The notes below the pieces were generated by a model. The model was given only the letters and a program-made list of their open reading frames with translations, did no database searches and had not been told where the DNA came from. This document shows positions 30,714-40,449 of a stretch of 64,000 bases of DNA, one piece after another (position 1 is the first letter of the stretch; every line of letters begins with the position of its first letter). Origin of the DNA: Phytopythium helicoides (taxonomy: Eukaryota; Oomycota; Peronosporomycetes; Pythiales; Pythiaceae); NCBI GenBank assembly GCA_024867545.1, contig JANFNE010000008.1, positions 744,001 to 808,000 on the forward strand. The letters are read 5' to 3'. A program made the translations under genes and the position numbers.

Positions 30714-32694
30714 TTATAACAATGCGAAAATGCGCTCCAACTCGAAACCCTGAACGATAAATGCGTGCTTGGTCGCATCAAATGCAACCTCAGTCCATAC
30801 CTCTTGCAAAGAATCACTTGTCGCGCGGGTAGATGCTCTCGTTTTGGCTCTTTCCGGTTTTAACGGACTAGAGTCATTCATAACCTCGGACGGCATCACT
30901 GATGCCGCCTGCAGCCTCGTGAAAACGTCAGGACTGACAGGTTTAGCATGAGCACTACCACCAGCATGGGCTGCAGGACCACGAATGCGAATGGTGAGCG
31001 GTTCCACCATGGAAGCGCGTTTCTGGCGCTGACGCACGAGCTGCTTGGATTTGGCACTGATGGTGGGCTGGAACGATAGCTGCGGAGGAATTGGGGTCGC
31101 TGGGCACAAGTCAGCCACTGTAAATGATAGGTTCTCTTCGTGACGACTCCACTCAGAACAACACAAACCTCGTCGAGGACGGAGCACACGCCGCTCAACC
31201 TCGGGCTCTAGGCGACCGCTTTCGACGAGCTCGGCACAGATCTGCAATATAATGTGAATGAGTATAACAACGTTTTGCGTCTCTGCCATACCGAGCACTC
31301 ACTCGCTTGGACTGGGGGTTGATGCGAGGCGTAAAAGTTGCCTCGCTGTTCTCTTGAGCAGCCTTTTTCGCAGCACGCTCTTTTTGACGCTGTTCCTTGG
31401 CACGCTGGAATGCAAGCATGTCATCAACCGTTCTTCGCATGCGATCTTTCTTGCGCTGGATTGCGAACGACGCGTTCATTTTGTCACACATTGCCATGAA
31501 TCGGCGGCAAGCCTCGCTATGGCCTGCTCCAGGCGAGGCCATTTCCGCCGACGGTACCTCCATTTGAGGTGGTGATTCGATTGACGAAGGTGAACGCAGA
31601 CCGCCAGCATCAAATCGAGGTGGCTTGGGAACTTCTGGGCCATGCTGTGTTGAAACAGCAGTAGTTCCTCGACTACAGATACAAGGAGTGCGTACATTGG
31701 CACGCAAATCCCTTGCACGGTCCCCTGTATGCCGCTGCTGCTGCTTATCCACCTCTTGCTTCACATTCTCCTGCTTCCGCGTTAGGAAAGAGTGCTGTCG
31801 CTCCAGAAATCTAGGTGCATGTCGGGTCAGACGACGGCTGTTTCTGTCAATGCTCGGTGCATAACTAAAGCCAAGTCGCTGCTGAGTCTCTGCATCTCGA
31901 CGCTTCGCTGCAAGGCGTCGAGCCCGCCTTTCTTCGTGCAGTCGAAAGCGGTTGGTCATCTGTGCCACTTTCGATGGTGATATTCCTGGTTTCATGCTTG
32001 TTCTCTTCTTGCTCGAGCGAATCGCTTCTTTCATAAACTGCTCCATCGAGAAAGTTGCCGACTCTTGCTTCGGAGGTGGCGTTTTGACCGATGAAGGAGC
32101 ACTCGACGACGGAAATGGTGAAGATGATGAAGATGAGGATAGCGGTGCAACAATTGGAACGGGGGCAACGGTCACTGTGACAGCATCATCTAGCCAATGC
32201 TGTTGGGGGGAAGGCGGGAGCTCCTCGCCATCCTCTGGCTCGGTCCCGTCGTCCTCGAACTCGTCATCGTAGTCAACCGCTCCATCGTCATCGAGGTCGT
32301 CCAAGATGTGGTGTTCATCCAAGACGAGCTCGCTGGAGCCCCGGTTTACTCTTAGGCATATGCTCAGAAGATCTGCGAGCCTTGCGTCGTCATCAATGGT
32401 GAGTCCACCGAGCTTGGAGGGAGACAAAGACGATGCCTGGGTGTTGTCGATCGCAGTCACGGTCGTCGCCGTGTTGTCGCTGCATGGAGACTCGACGGTG
32501 CGTCGGGAACTCGCTCCATGTCTGGCTTCCTCTCGCTCGCTCGCCCTGCTCGAGTCGCTGCGCGCGTCTCGGATATGCTCGTACTCGCTCGTGTCGTCCC
32601 AGACCACGTCGTCGTGGTCGCTGTCTCCGCACAGCTGCGCCTGGAAGAGATCGTCGAGCGAACGACTCGCGGACGATGACCGCGGGGTCTCCAT
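30714..32694 (-). CDS. Charged, largely disordered protein with three F-x-P-x-I-x3-S motifs
   Basis: Start METPRSSSASRSLDDLF at 32692-32694; an upstream in-frame ATG at 32808 is less likely. Exon 1 runs to 31303. Intron 31242-31302 (GTGAGT...GCAG, 61 bases) joins PQSKR to ICAELVESGRLEPEVERR. A further 51-base GT-AG stretch (about 31130-31180) is in frame, so it may or may not be spliced. Acidic and Ser-rich segments fill the N-terminal half. Three short motifs repeat: FSYAPSIDRNSRRL, FTPRINPQSKR and FQPTISAKSKQL, each beside basic helices (KEQRQKERAAKKAAQ). This pattern is seen in coiled-coil cytoskeletal or flagellar-type proteins, but no named domain is visible. It converges with the preceding gene with ten bases between stops. 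Confidence 0.65.
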
Positions 32695-32836
32695 GGACCG
32701 AGAAGCAGAGCTGGAGCACTGGCGGACGCACAGACAACGACGGTTGGGGCTCAAGTAACGGCGAACGCAGTTCATTTCGGGCCGGGTGGCCTTACAGCTC
32801 GTCAACACGACTTAAATACGACAAATGTCGAGCGCG

Positions 32837-33013
32837 TTATGCCGCGAAGGCCGACGGACTGGCCGTCAAGGACGCCGTGGCCTCGCTGTCCGAGGACGCA
32901 AGCAGCTTGGGCCGCGAGGGCTGCGCATCCACCGCAAACTTGGTGTGGACGGCGGCCGCGGCCTGCGGGGCGAACGTGACGAGCAGCGCGATGAAAAAGC
33001 ACTCGGCGATCAT
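32837..33013 (-). CDS. Possible 58-residue secreted peptide
   Basis: MIAECFFIALLVTFAPQAAA is a good signal peptide, followed by VHTKFAVDAQPSRPKLLASS and an Ala/Ser-rich end. The frame is also open upstream to 33247, where a cysteine-dense stretch (KCASCASKCDVGASCKCGG, about 33110-33165) looks metallothionein-like but lacks its own convincing start. Either the two pieces belong to one longer product, or only one is real. Confidence 0.3.
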   Translation of the reverse strand: MIAECFFIALLVTFAPQAAAAVHTKFAVDAQPSRPKLLASSDSEATASLTASPSAFAA

Positions 33014-33213
33014 GGCTGGGGCTCTGGCTTGAGGACTTGAGAGTCGAGATGCACTGACAGCTGGGGCTGCTTGGGCTTGCGCAGTGGCCGGCAGGTTGAC
33101 GAATGGTCCGCCGCACTTGCAGCTGGCGCCGACGTCACACTTGGAGGCACATGACGCGCACTTTGAGTCAGCAATACCTCCATATTTATATCCAATTGAA
33201 AAGATCTTTGTAT

Positions 33214-33558
33214 CTAAATCAACATGCGTGATGTGATAACCTTGCATTTACAATACTTGCGTAGACGCGCAGAGGGTGTCAAGTGATATCTGAATGGTGA
33301 GTCACTCATAGCGAGGACGCCCATCCCACGGACTTCCTCCAGCGGTGCATTGGCTTCACGCGGCGGAGAAGCGAGGCCAGAGCCGCAGTTGCTCCGGCGG
33401 AGCTCTTCACGGCCTCGGAGAAGTGTAGTCGGGAGCATCTCTACCGCTTGAAGTGTCGCTGGCGAGAAATCCGAAAGTGTAGCCATTGAGGTGGTGGTCC
33501 ACCTCGGTCTCACTTGAAGCTGCTCGACGGTGACGTGGTTCTGCCTTCGAAGCGACAT
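33214..33558 (-). CDS. Doubtful small ORF
   Basis: Begins MSLRRQNHVTVEQLQVRPRW and contains SDFSPATLQAVEMLPTTLL. It is open for 114 codons with no recognised domain, signal or membrane segment. Listed only because it fills the gap downstream of the dioxygenase. Confidence 0.2.
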   Translation of the reverse strand: MSLRRQNHVTVEQLQVRPRWTTTSMATLSDFSPATLQAVEMLPTTLLRGREELRRSNCGSGLASPPREANAPLEEVRGMGVLAMSDSPFRYHLTPSARLRKYCKCKVITSRMLI

Positions 33559-33654
33559 GGTATGAGATCTGGAATGTGATGGATGGATGGGCGCAACACC
33601 ACGCGCTCGTCTACAGTACATGAATCCATTCATTGACAGCTGCGTCACGAATAT

Positions 33655-34677
33655 CTAGTCGATGAACTTGGGCTGCTCGCGGTTCATCTCGCGCACGGCG
33701 CGCAGGCGACCGATAAAGTTGTGCAGCGCTGGATTGCGTCGCACGTTCTCGAGGTGCGTCTCGTGCGACTTGAGCATCTCGACGTAGCCCTCGGTGGCGG
33801 CGCTCTGCATACACTGCGTGAGCGACTCGAGGTACTCCTCCTCGTACACACCGCGCGAGAGCAACCGCTGCACGGGCGAGCGGCGAAGGCGCTCCAGGAA
33901 GCCGAACCAATCGGCAAGGTCGCTCGGCGACAGTCGCAGCTGCGAGTGCTCGGGCAGGTTCACGGCCGCGCCGTCCAGCCAGATCGTGAGGCAGTAGCGC
34001 TCTGCGTGCGAGGGCAGCACGCGGTGTAGCATCCAGTCGCTCTGGAAGATGACGAGGCGGTCCATCTTGGGCGCCACCGTCACGGGTTGCTCCAGGAACG
34101 GCAGCAGCTGCACCTCACCGCCGTCCTCCTTGGTCCACGCGTCATTCAGGTACAGCAGGCACGTGAGCTTGCGCTTGTTGGGTGCCCCCGGGTTGTCGTA
34201 GTGGCACGGGAAGCAGCCGCCGCTGCCGGCGTTGCGCTGCAGCTTGAGCGTGCGATCCGAAGTGCTGAACTGCAGCTCGTAGTCGGGCAGGTGGTTGGCC
34301 AGCGCCTCGAGCAGCGCCGTCGAGTGGAACAGCGCGTCCAGCTCGGGCACGCGGCGCCGCAGGTCGGCGTCGTGCAGGTCCACCTCAAAGATGTGCGGCT
34401 TGACGAACTGGAAGGCCGTGTGCTGCAGCTGGCCCGAGCTCGAGCGCTGCGCCAGCGCGAACTGCGTCTTGTTGGGCTTGAAGAGCCCGCTGGCGTGCAG
34501 CCACTTCATCTCGTCCAACATGGCGCCCGCCCATCCGCGGCCAAAGCAGTCGTCGATCACCACGTAGCCGCGCTCGTGCAGCTGCGCGCAGGCCTCGGCC
34601 GTGATCTTGCGATGCAGACGCTCATAGTCGCGCGAGAACGGCAGCGAGTACGCGCCTGGGAACGCAGAGGCGGCCAT
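33655..34677 (-). CDS. 2-oxoglutarate/Fe(II)-dependent dioxygenase
   Basis: 340 residues, single exon. The jelly-roll core carries the iron-binding facial triad: H159 and D161 in CFPCHYDNPGAPNKRKLTCL and H218 in WMLHRVLPS, with R227 in ERYCLTIWLDG placed to bind the 2-oxoglutarate carboxylate. LLYLNDAWTKEDGGEVQLLP between them is the typical prolyl-4-hydroxylase-like strand region. No signal peptide is evident, so a cytosolic or nuclear hydroxylase is most likely; the substrate cannot be read from sequence. The C-terminal 100 residues are helical. The start codon is at 34675-34677 and no lesion is visible. Confidence 0.85.
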   Translation of the reverse strand: MAASAFPGAYSLPFSRDYERLHRKITAEACAQLHERGYVVIDDCFGRGWAGAMLDEMKWLHASGLFKPNKTQFALAQRSSSGQLQHTAFQFVKPHIFEVDLHDADLRRRVPELDALFHSTALLEALANHLPDYELQFSTSDRTLKLQRNAGSGGCFPCHYDNPGAPNKRKLTCLLYLNDAWTKEDGGEVQLLPFLEQPVTVAPKMDRLVIFQSDWMLHRVLPSHAERYCLTIWLDGAAVNLPEHSQLRLSPSDLADWFGFLERLRRSPVQRLLSRGVYEEEYLESLTQCMQSAATEGYVEMLKSHETHLENVRRNPALHNFIGRLRAVREMNREQPKFID

Positions 34678-35689
34678 GGCCAGTCGTTCTTACAGTCAGC
34701 ACCGATGTGCGCATGGAGGGGTGTCGTGTGCCGCTCAAGTGGTACAGGCCGTGGGCGTCGATGTGCAACAACTCTAATCGACATGCCCACGAGCAAGGCT
34801 CTTGTAAATCTCGCTGGGGGCCTCGAGCGAGGACGCGGAGACTTTAGGAGCATCAGGAGCCCACTTGTTGACGCGAGAGGCTTAAATTGCCTTCACGGCC
34901 CAGATTCTCACTGGGATTTCCTGGACTCATTCTCTGGTTTGGCAAGATGGAAGCTCACAGGTCGAGTTGTGACCTCTGCTACGTAATGCGCGGTGGAAAC
35001 CTGAGGCGATAACCACTGCTTTTCATGCTGAGTGCTCGTCGATCAATCATGCGCGGAAAGGAGTTGTCGCCTTCTTTCCTCGTCGCCACGCCAAGAGCGA
35101 GTTATGGAAACTATGCAATGAGCCTATACTCGAGCTAGAGCGCTCAATGGGTGTTGTTACTGTGTCGCCTCGTCCGAGAAAACTGGGTATGGTAGAGTGA
35201 GTCGTCGAACACTTGGTGGTTGGAGATATGGATGGCATTCAGCGCAGTCGATACAGCAAGCGGTGACCATCACACCGTGGATTCTCCCAACCACGCCTAC
35301 TTATTCTACCATGGCTATCGACGGCATCGACGGCGAATAAGAGAGCACCCGCATGTAGTCCACCATGACGCGGATCGATTTTTCGCAAGGGCCATATTGC
35401 CGCGTTGTTAGGCCCGCCTTTGGCTCCATGGTGACCTGCAACTGCACTTCAGATTCTCGAGGCGTCCACGAATCAATAGTGACAGAGGATCTGGGAGCGG
35501 CTAGCTTTTGGTTGCGGTCTGTCAAAACACATTTCGATACTAAATCTAGCATAAACATGGCATTACACCGATTGCGGACGGTACCGCAACAGTTCCATAG
35601 ACAGAAAATTTTCACCATGACGTCGCCGTGCGCACTTGCAGTTTTGCTATTTCACGAAGAGCAGCCACCTCGCATAACTCACCGCCAAC
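34678..35689. other. Gap between dioxygenase and SWEET 1
   Basis: About 1 kb without a supported gene. The last 150 bases (from about 35530) resemble the region upstream of SWEET 2 (36955-37095), so promoter sequence was duplicated along with the gene. Confidence 0.45.
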
Positions 35690-36542
35690 ATGACGAGTGC
35701 ATTCATGGCAGTGCTCAAGGCGCTGACCGTGATTGTGTCCATCGGTTTGGACTTCAGTCTCGTGCCGACGTACATCCGCATCTACAAGGACAAGACCACC
35801 GGCGACTTTTCCGTTGCTCCGGCCGCTACTATCTACTTTAGTTGCATGCTGTGGTGCGTGGCAGCTCAATTCCGAAGGTGGCCTCCGGTTTTTGACTTGA
35901 CTTGATCGCTTCAACAGGCTGACGTATGGGTACTTGGTGGGCAACTATGTGCCGATCGTCGCGGTCGACACGATCGGAGTGACAATGGGAGCGATTTTTA
36001 TGGGCATGTTTTACAAGTACACCCCCAACAGGCCATACGTGCTGAAATTGTGGATTGGGCTCGCCTGCATCCAGCTCGTGGTTATTGGTTGGGTTGTTTT
36101 GGCGGTTCTCGATGTCATCCACCAGCCGCGGAGCCAAGTCGAGTTTGCCCTGGGCTTCATGAATGCGAGCATCGACATCATCATGTACTCATCTCCTCTG
36201 GCGACGATTGTGCACGTGGTGCGAACTAAGGACGCGTCATCGATGCCGCTGACCATGTCAGTGGTGTCGCTCGTATGCACGGTACTCTGGGTTGCAGTGA
36301 GCACGAACGACTTGTTCCTGGCTATCCCCAATGGCATTGGCATCGGTTTATCACTCATCGGTATCATCGTCTACATCATCTATCGCCCTGGCAAGTTCCA
36401 GTCACCGTCCGAGGCCCACACACCGGAAAGCGACGCACATCTTCAGGAGATCCGTGTGGATGTGGCCAACAAGATCAGTTTTGTCGAGCTGGCGTCTCCG
36501 GTTCTCCCCTCGACGACTTCCTCTACAAGTGGCAAGCAGTAG
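35690..36542 (+). CDS. SWEET (MtN3/saliva) sugar transporter 1
   Basis: Two exons, 35690-35853 and 35918-36542, with a 64-base intron (GTGCGT...ACAG) that falls inside a Trp codon; 262 residues. Exon 1 encodes the first helices of the first MtN3 repeat (SLVPTYIRIYKDKTTGDFSV). Exon 2 completes it (MGMFYKYTPNRPYVLKLW) and the second repeat (SSPLATIVHVVRTKDASSMP, then VSTNDLFLAIPNGIG). About seven membrane spans. SWEETs are facilitative sugar carriers; the sugar is unknown here. The cytoplasmic tail PSEAHTPESDAHLQEIRVD is shared with SWEET 2. The exon/intron structure is identical in the tandem copy. Confidence 0.92.
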
Positions 36543-37080
36543 ACGAAAGCAGCCGATTGGAGCTACAAGATCGTGTAACGTGGCGTTGAACCCCATGATG
36601 CACTGAGAAGTTAGACTGAAGCGCCGATCGGGGTACTCCAGAGCAAGAAACTATCAGCTACCAAAACACAGACTGCCACGGAAGTTTGAGTGAAACTACT
36701 GTAGAAGAGACTGTAGTATCGATAAATGAGCGCTTTCAGGCACGAACATGGAGACAAGCATTCATAGAAACGACCGGACTTTGTTGTGTCTCGACGTGTT
36801 GGTCTGCAAACTTGGGCAAAGCAGCTAGAAAGGGCCCCCTGGTTGTGTTCAAAGACTACAAACTGGCGGAGGATGTAGCTTCTCGAACTGCACACGCATC
36901 TGAGAGACAAGCGGGAATTTCGGGGTTCAGTTGCGCTTGAGGTGCGGCACTGTCGAAACTAATTTTCGATACTGTCACTAGCACAATCAATATTTACGCT
37001 AAATGATTGCGGACGCCGCCAAACGGCTGTCCCGTAGACAGCAACCAAACCGAAGCGACTTTCACCATGAAGTCGTCGTT
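36543..37080. other. Gap between the SWEET genes
   Basis: No gene. The right part (from about 36955) is the duplicated upstream region shared with SWEET 1. Confidence 0.4.
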
Positions 37081-37095
37081 CGCACTCCCAATTTT
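37081..37095 (+). promoter_or_regulatory. Oomycete-type core promoter of SWEET 2
   Basis: CGCACTCCCAATTTT combines an initiator-like CACTCC with a CAATTTT flanking element, 67-81 bases before ATG 37162. The corresponding SWEET 1 site (35631-35645) reads CGCACTTGCAGTTTT. Confidence 0.5.
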
Positions 37096-37161
37096 ACCGC
37101 ATCACAAGAAACACAACACCTTACTACTACTACCTACCAGATTGGACATTTCACAACGAAC

Positions 37162-38009
37162 ATGACGGAAGCATTGATGGCAGTTCTCAAGGCACTGACG
37201 GTGGTCGTGTCCATCGGTTTGATCTTCAGCCTCGTGCCGACATATATCCGCATTCACAAGGACAAGACCACCGGCGACTTTTCCGTCGCTCCAGCCGCTA
37301 CCATCTACTTCAGCTGCTCGTTATGGTGCGTGAAAAACTCGTTCGATGATCGTCTTCAAGACTGCTTGAGTTCTAACTTTCATGGTTCGTTAGGGTTGTC
37401 TACGGGTGCTTGGTGGGTAACTTTGTACCGGTTGTTACGGTCGACTCGGTCGGAACGACCGTCGGAGCGATCTTTATGGCAATGTTTTACAAGTACACCC
37501 CCAATCGGCCGTACGTGCTGAAATTGTGGATCGCACTCGCCTGCGCACAGATCGCGATCATCAGTTGGGTCGCACTGGTGCTGGGCGATGTAATCCACCA
37601 GCGGCAACGCCAGGTCGAGATCATCATCGGATTCATCAACGCGAGCATTGACATCATCATGTACTCGTCTCCGCTGGCGACGCTGGTGCATGTCGTGCGA
37701 ATCAAGGACGCAACGTCCATCCCGCTGACCATGTCGGTGGTTTCGCTGTTCAACACGGTGCTCTGGGTCGTCATTAGTACCGACGACCTGTTCCTGGCTA
37801 TCCCCAACGGGCTCGGCTGCGTCTTCTCGGTAATCGGCATCATAGCCTACATCATCTACCGCCCTGGCAAGTACCAGCCCCCATCTGAGGCCCACACCCC
37901 CGAAAGTGATGCACATCTCCAGGAGATCCGTCTCGACGCGACTGACAAGTCCAACTTTGTCGAGCTCTCGTCTCCAGTGGCTCCCTCGACGACGAAACCC
38001 CAGCAGTAG
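37162..38009 (+). CDS. SWEET (MtN3/saliva) sugar transporter 2
   Basis: Exons 37162-37325 and 37394-38009 with a 68-base intron (GTGCGT...TTAG) at the same Trp codon as in SWEET 1; 259 residues. It has the same two MtN3 repeats (SLVPTYIRIHKDKTTGDFSV, FYKYTPNRPYVLKLW, SSPLATLVHVVRIKDATSIP, ISTDDLFLAIPNGLG) and the same C-terminal PSEAHTPESDAHLQEIRLD. The acceptor is TTAG rather than the usual pyrimidine-CAG, but the frame is perfect across it. Start MTEALMAVLKALTVVVSIGL aligns with SWEET 1; longer in-frame upstream starts are rejected for that reason. Confidence 0.92.
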
Positions 38010-38459
38010 ACGAAAGCTGCTGACGCACGAGCAAGTACAGTAACGAGATCTTGTGAAGACTGACACGCCTGTTGTCATGGCGCGGAATGAGCTGCCCGCT
38101 TCCTACGGTACGTTGTCGAGTCAGACACGCACCGCCTACCTCAGCTTCAATAGACGAATTTTCTCCAATAAAATCTCTCTATTTGACTGCGTTCGACCAG
38201 TCGCCGTCTCTCATTGGCCAAAACTTGATCGATCCGAGTGCTACAGGGACGCGAAAAGTAGGTACGTACGTACTCAGAAGCGGATGGCACGGTCTCATCT
38301 CCGAGCATTGCGCGTCATGGCGATGGCGCCGAGCACGTCGACTGCGCTCCGGATCCGCACGTTCGCTCACTTTCGCTCTCGTCTGCGGCCACTCGAGGGC
38401 CTTCGAGCAGCTCTGGAGCTCATCGAGACCTCCGACCGCTCCAGGATCTGACGGAGCAA
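38010..38459. other. Gap before ankyrin gene D
   Basis: 450 bases with no supported feature. Confidence 0.4.
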
Positions 38460-40322
38460 ATGGCGCTGCGACCACCTGTGTCGCCGCTCACGAGCGTTGC
38501 GGTGGTCTGCAGAGGTGGGCTGGACGCCATCCCGGCTATCGTGTGGGCTGTCGACGCGTTTCTGGGTGTTGCGAGGCGCTGGGATGTGCCTAGGGCCTGT
38601 GCGGACGCGCCAGGGGCCGTACGGCTGCTACCTCGCATTGCTGCGCTCGAGCCAGCAGATCTCCACCCGCTGCTCAAGCGCAAGCGGTTTGCGGATGCAT
38701 TGGTCAACGCGGTGCAGAGAGGTGATCTACAGATCGTGCAGTGGCTCGTGGAAGAGTACCTGCCGAGTGGCAGGATCCGTCAGGCGGTTGACGAGGCGGC
38801 TGCACTCGGAAGAACCGAGATCCTCCAGTGGCTGGGCGACAAGCACGACCAAAGAGTCGTGTGGGGGCACAAGGAGATGCTACGCGCCGCCAAGAGCAAC
38901 CACTTTGACACCATTAAATGGCTGTTCCGCCGCTCGCCGCACTTGTCCGCCGAGGAAAAGAACTCGCTGCTGTACTACGCCATGGGTAATGGCAACGTCG
39001 AGATGGTCGAGTGGCTGTGTGAGCTCGACCTGCCCTACATGGAGCCGCGCATGTGGACTGCGGCGTGGAATGGCCACCTCGCAGTCATCAAGTGGGTCAG
39101 TCTGCACTTTGGTTGTCCGTGTCCTCAGAGCTGTATGGATGCGGCAGTGAGCGGTGGACACCTGAACCTGGCGCAGTGGCTGCGGATTTACGCTGCTATC
39201 AAGTTGACGGACGTGAACGCAATCGTGGAGGCCGCCAGACACGGACACTTGAAGATGATTCAGTGGGTATTCAGCAACCTCGTGGTCGTAGATGCGGATG
39301 GGAAGCTAGGGTCAGCGATCGACGCGGCTGCGGCTGGAGGGCACTTGGAAGTTGTCAAGTTTCTTCACCAGCAGAGCCAGCACTGCCATCTACACACGCA
39401 GTGCTCGATCAATGCTATGGATGAAGCAGCAACAGCAGGTCACATGGACATAGTGCGATATCTCCATGAGGTTTGTTGTGCTCCCTGCTCGACAGAGGCC
39501 ATGGATGGCGCGGCGCGCAGCGGGCACTTCGCTATGGTCAAGTGGCTTCACGAAAACAGAAAAGAGGGGTGCACGACTCACGCCATGGACGCAGCTGCCA
39601 GCATCGGCCATTTCGAAATGGTTCAATGGCTGCACAAAAACCGCGCGGAAGGCTGCACTTCTGATGCAATGGATGCAGCAGCAGCAGTGAATCGAATCGA
39701 CATCATCCAGTTCCTCCACAGCAACCGGCGAGAGGGGTGCACGAAAGCAGCAATGAACCGAGCAGCAGGAGGCGGCTATTTGGAAATCGTGCAGTGGCTC
39801 CACTCACACCGCAAAGAAGGCTGCAGCACCGATGCGATGGACCTAGCCGCCACTTATGGCCATTTGAGTACAGTGCAGTGGCTACACGCGAACCGATCTG
39901 AGGGCTGTACAGTTCGAGCAATGAACGGCGCTGCCAAGCAAGGACACCTACCGGTTGTCGAGTGGCTGCAAGCAAATCGGGGCGAAGGGTGCACTGGAGA
40001 AGCAATCTGCTATGCTGCAAACTTTGGGCGGCTAGAGATGGTAAAGTGGCTTGTCAAGAATCGACCGTCCGAGTTCCGAGTCGGTGCCATGAACTACGCC
40101 ATTCTCGGTGGACACTTTGACGTGGTGATGGAGCTAAGTAAGGACGCCAGGAGTGAGTGCACTGGAGAGTCGTTTCGTGTGGCCATGAGAGGACAACAGT
40201 TCGAGATACTGGAATTCCTTATCCAGGAGTACGGGCACGCGTTCCCACAAGTGGTAGAGTTCTTAGCCGACAGAGGCGGCGTGTATGTTCGTGATTGTAT
40301 CGACGAACTCGCACATTTGTAA
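38460..40322 (+). CDS. Ankyrin-repeat protein D
   Basis: 620 residues. N-terminal block: PLTSVAVVCRGG, VWAVDAFLGVARRWDV, RLLPRIAALE, QIVQWLVEEYLPSGRIRQAV. Eight to nine 28-residue repeats follow from about residue 310 (for example AMDGAARSGHFAMVKWLHEN, AMDLAATYGHLSTVQWLH). One unit has its EGCT box replaced by CCAPCST. The last units decay (RPSEFRVGAMNYAILGG). The CWMW block of genes A and B is absent, and the C-terminus is DRGGVYVRDCIDELAHL. Its nearest relative is gene F, which lies inverted beyond gene E. Confidence 0.9.
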   Translation: MALRPPVSPLTSVAVVCRGGLDAIPAIVWAVDAFLGVARRWDVPRACADAPGAVRLLPRIAALEPADLHPLLKRKRFADALVNAVQRGDLQIVQWLVEEYLPSGRIRQAVDEAAALGRTEILQWLGDKHDQRVVWGHKEMLRAAKSNHFDTIKWLFRRSPHLSAEEKNSLLYYAMGNGNVEMVEWLCELDLPYMEPRMWTAAWNGHLAVIKWVSLHFGCPCPQSCMDAAVSGGHLNLAQWLRIYAAIKLTDVNAIVEAARHGHLKMIQWVFSNLVVVDADGKLGSAIDAAAAGGHLEVVKFLHQQSQHCHLHTQCSINAMDEAATAGHMDIVRYLHEVCCAPCSTEAMDGAARSGHFAMVKWLHENRKEGCTTHAMDAAASIGHFEMVQWLHKNRAEGCTSDAMDAAAAVNRIDIIQFLHSNRREGCTKAAMNRAAGGGYLEIVQWLHSHRKEGCSTDAMDLAATYGHLSTVQWLHANRSEGCTVRAMNGAAKQGHLPVVEWLQANRGEGCTGEAICYAANFGRLEMVKWLVKNRPSEFRVGAMNYAILGGHFDVVMELSKDARSECTGESFRVAMRGQQFEILEFLIQEYGHAFPQVVEFLADRGGVYVRDCIDELAHL

Positions 40323-40449
40323 CTATTCTATATGACAAACTTATCTTGATAAGATTTTGAGGAGTCCAAATGCGAGGACGAGACGATTCAAACTCACATC
40401 CCGTTTTATCAGTTGTTGCGAACTCCTCTCTGCGGCATCATTTTCAAAA

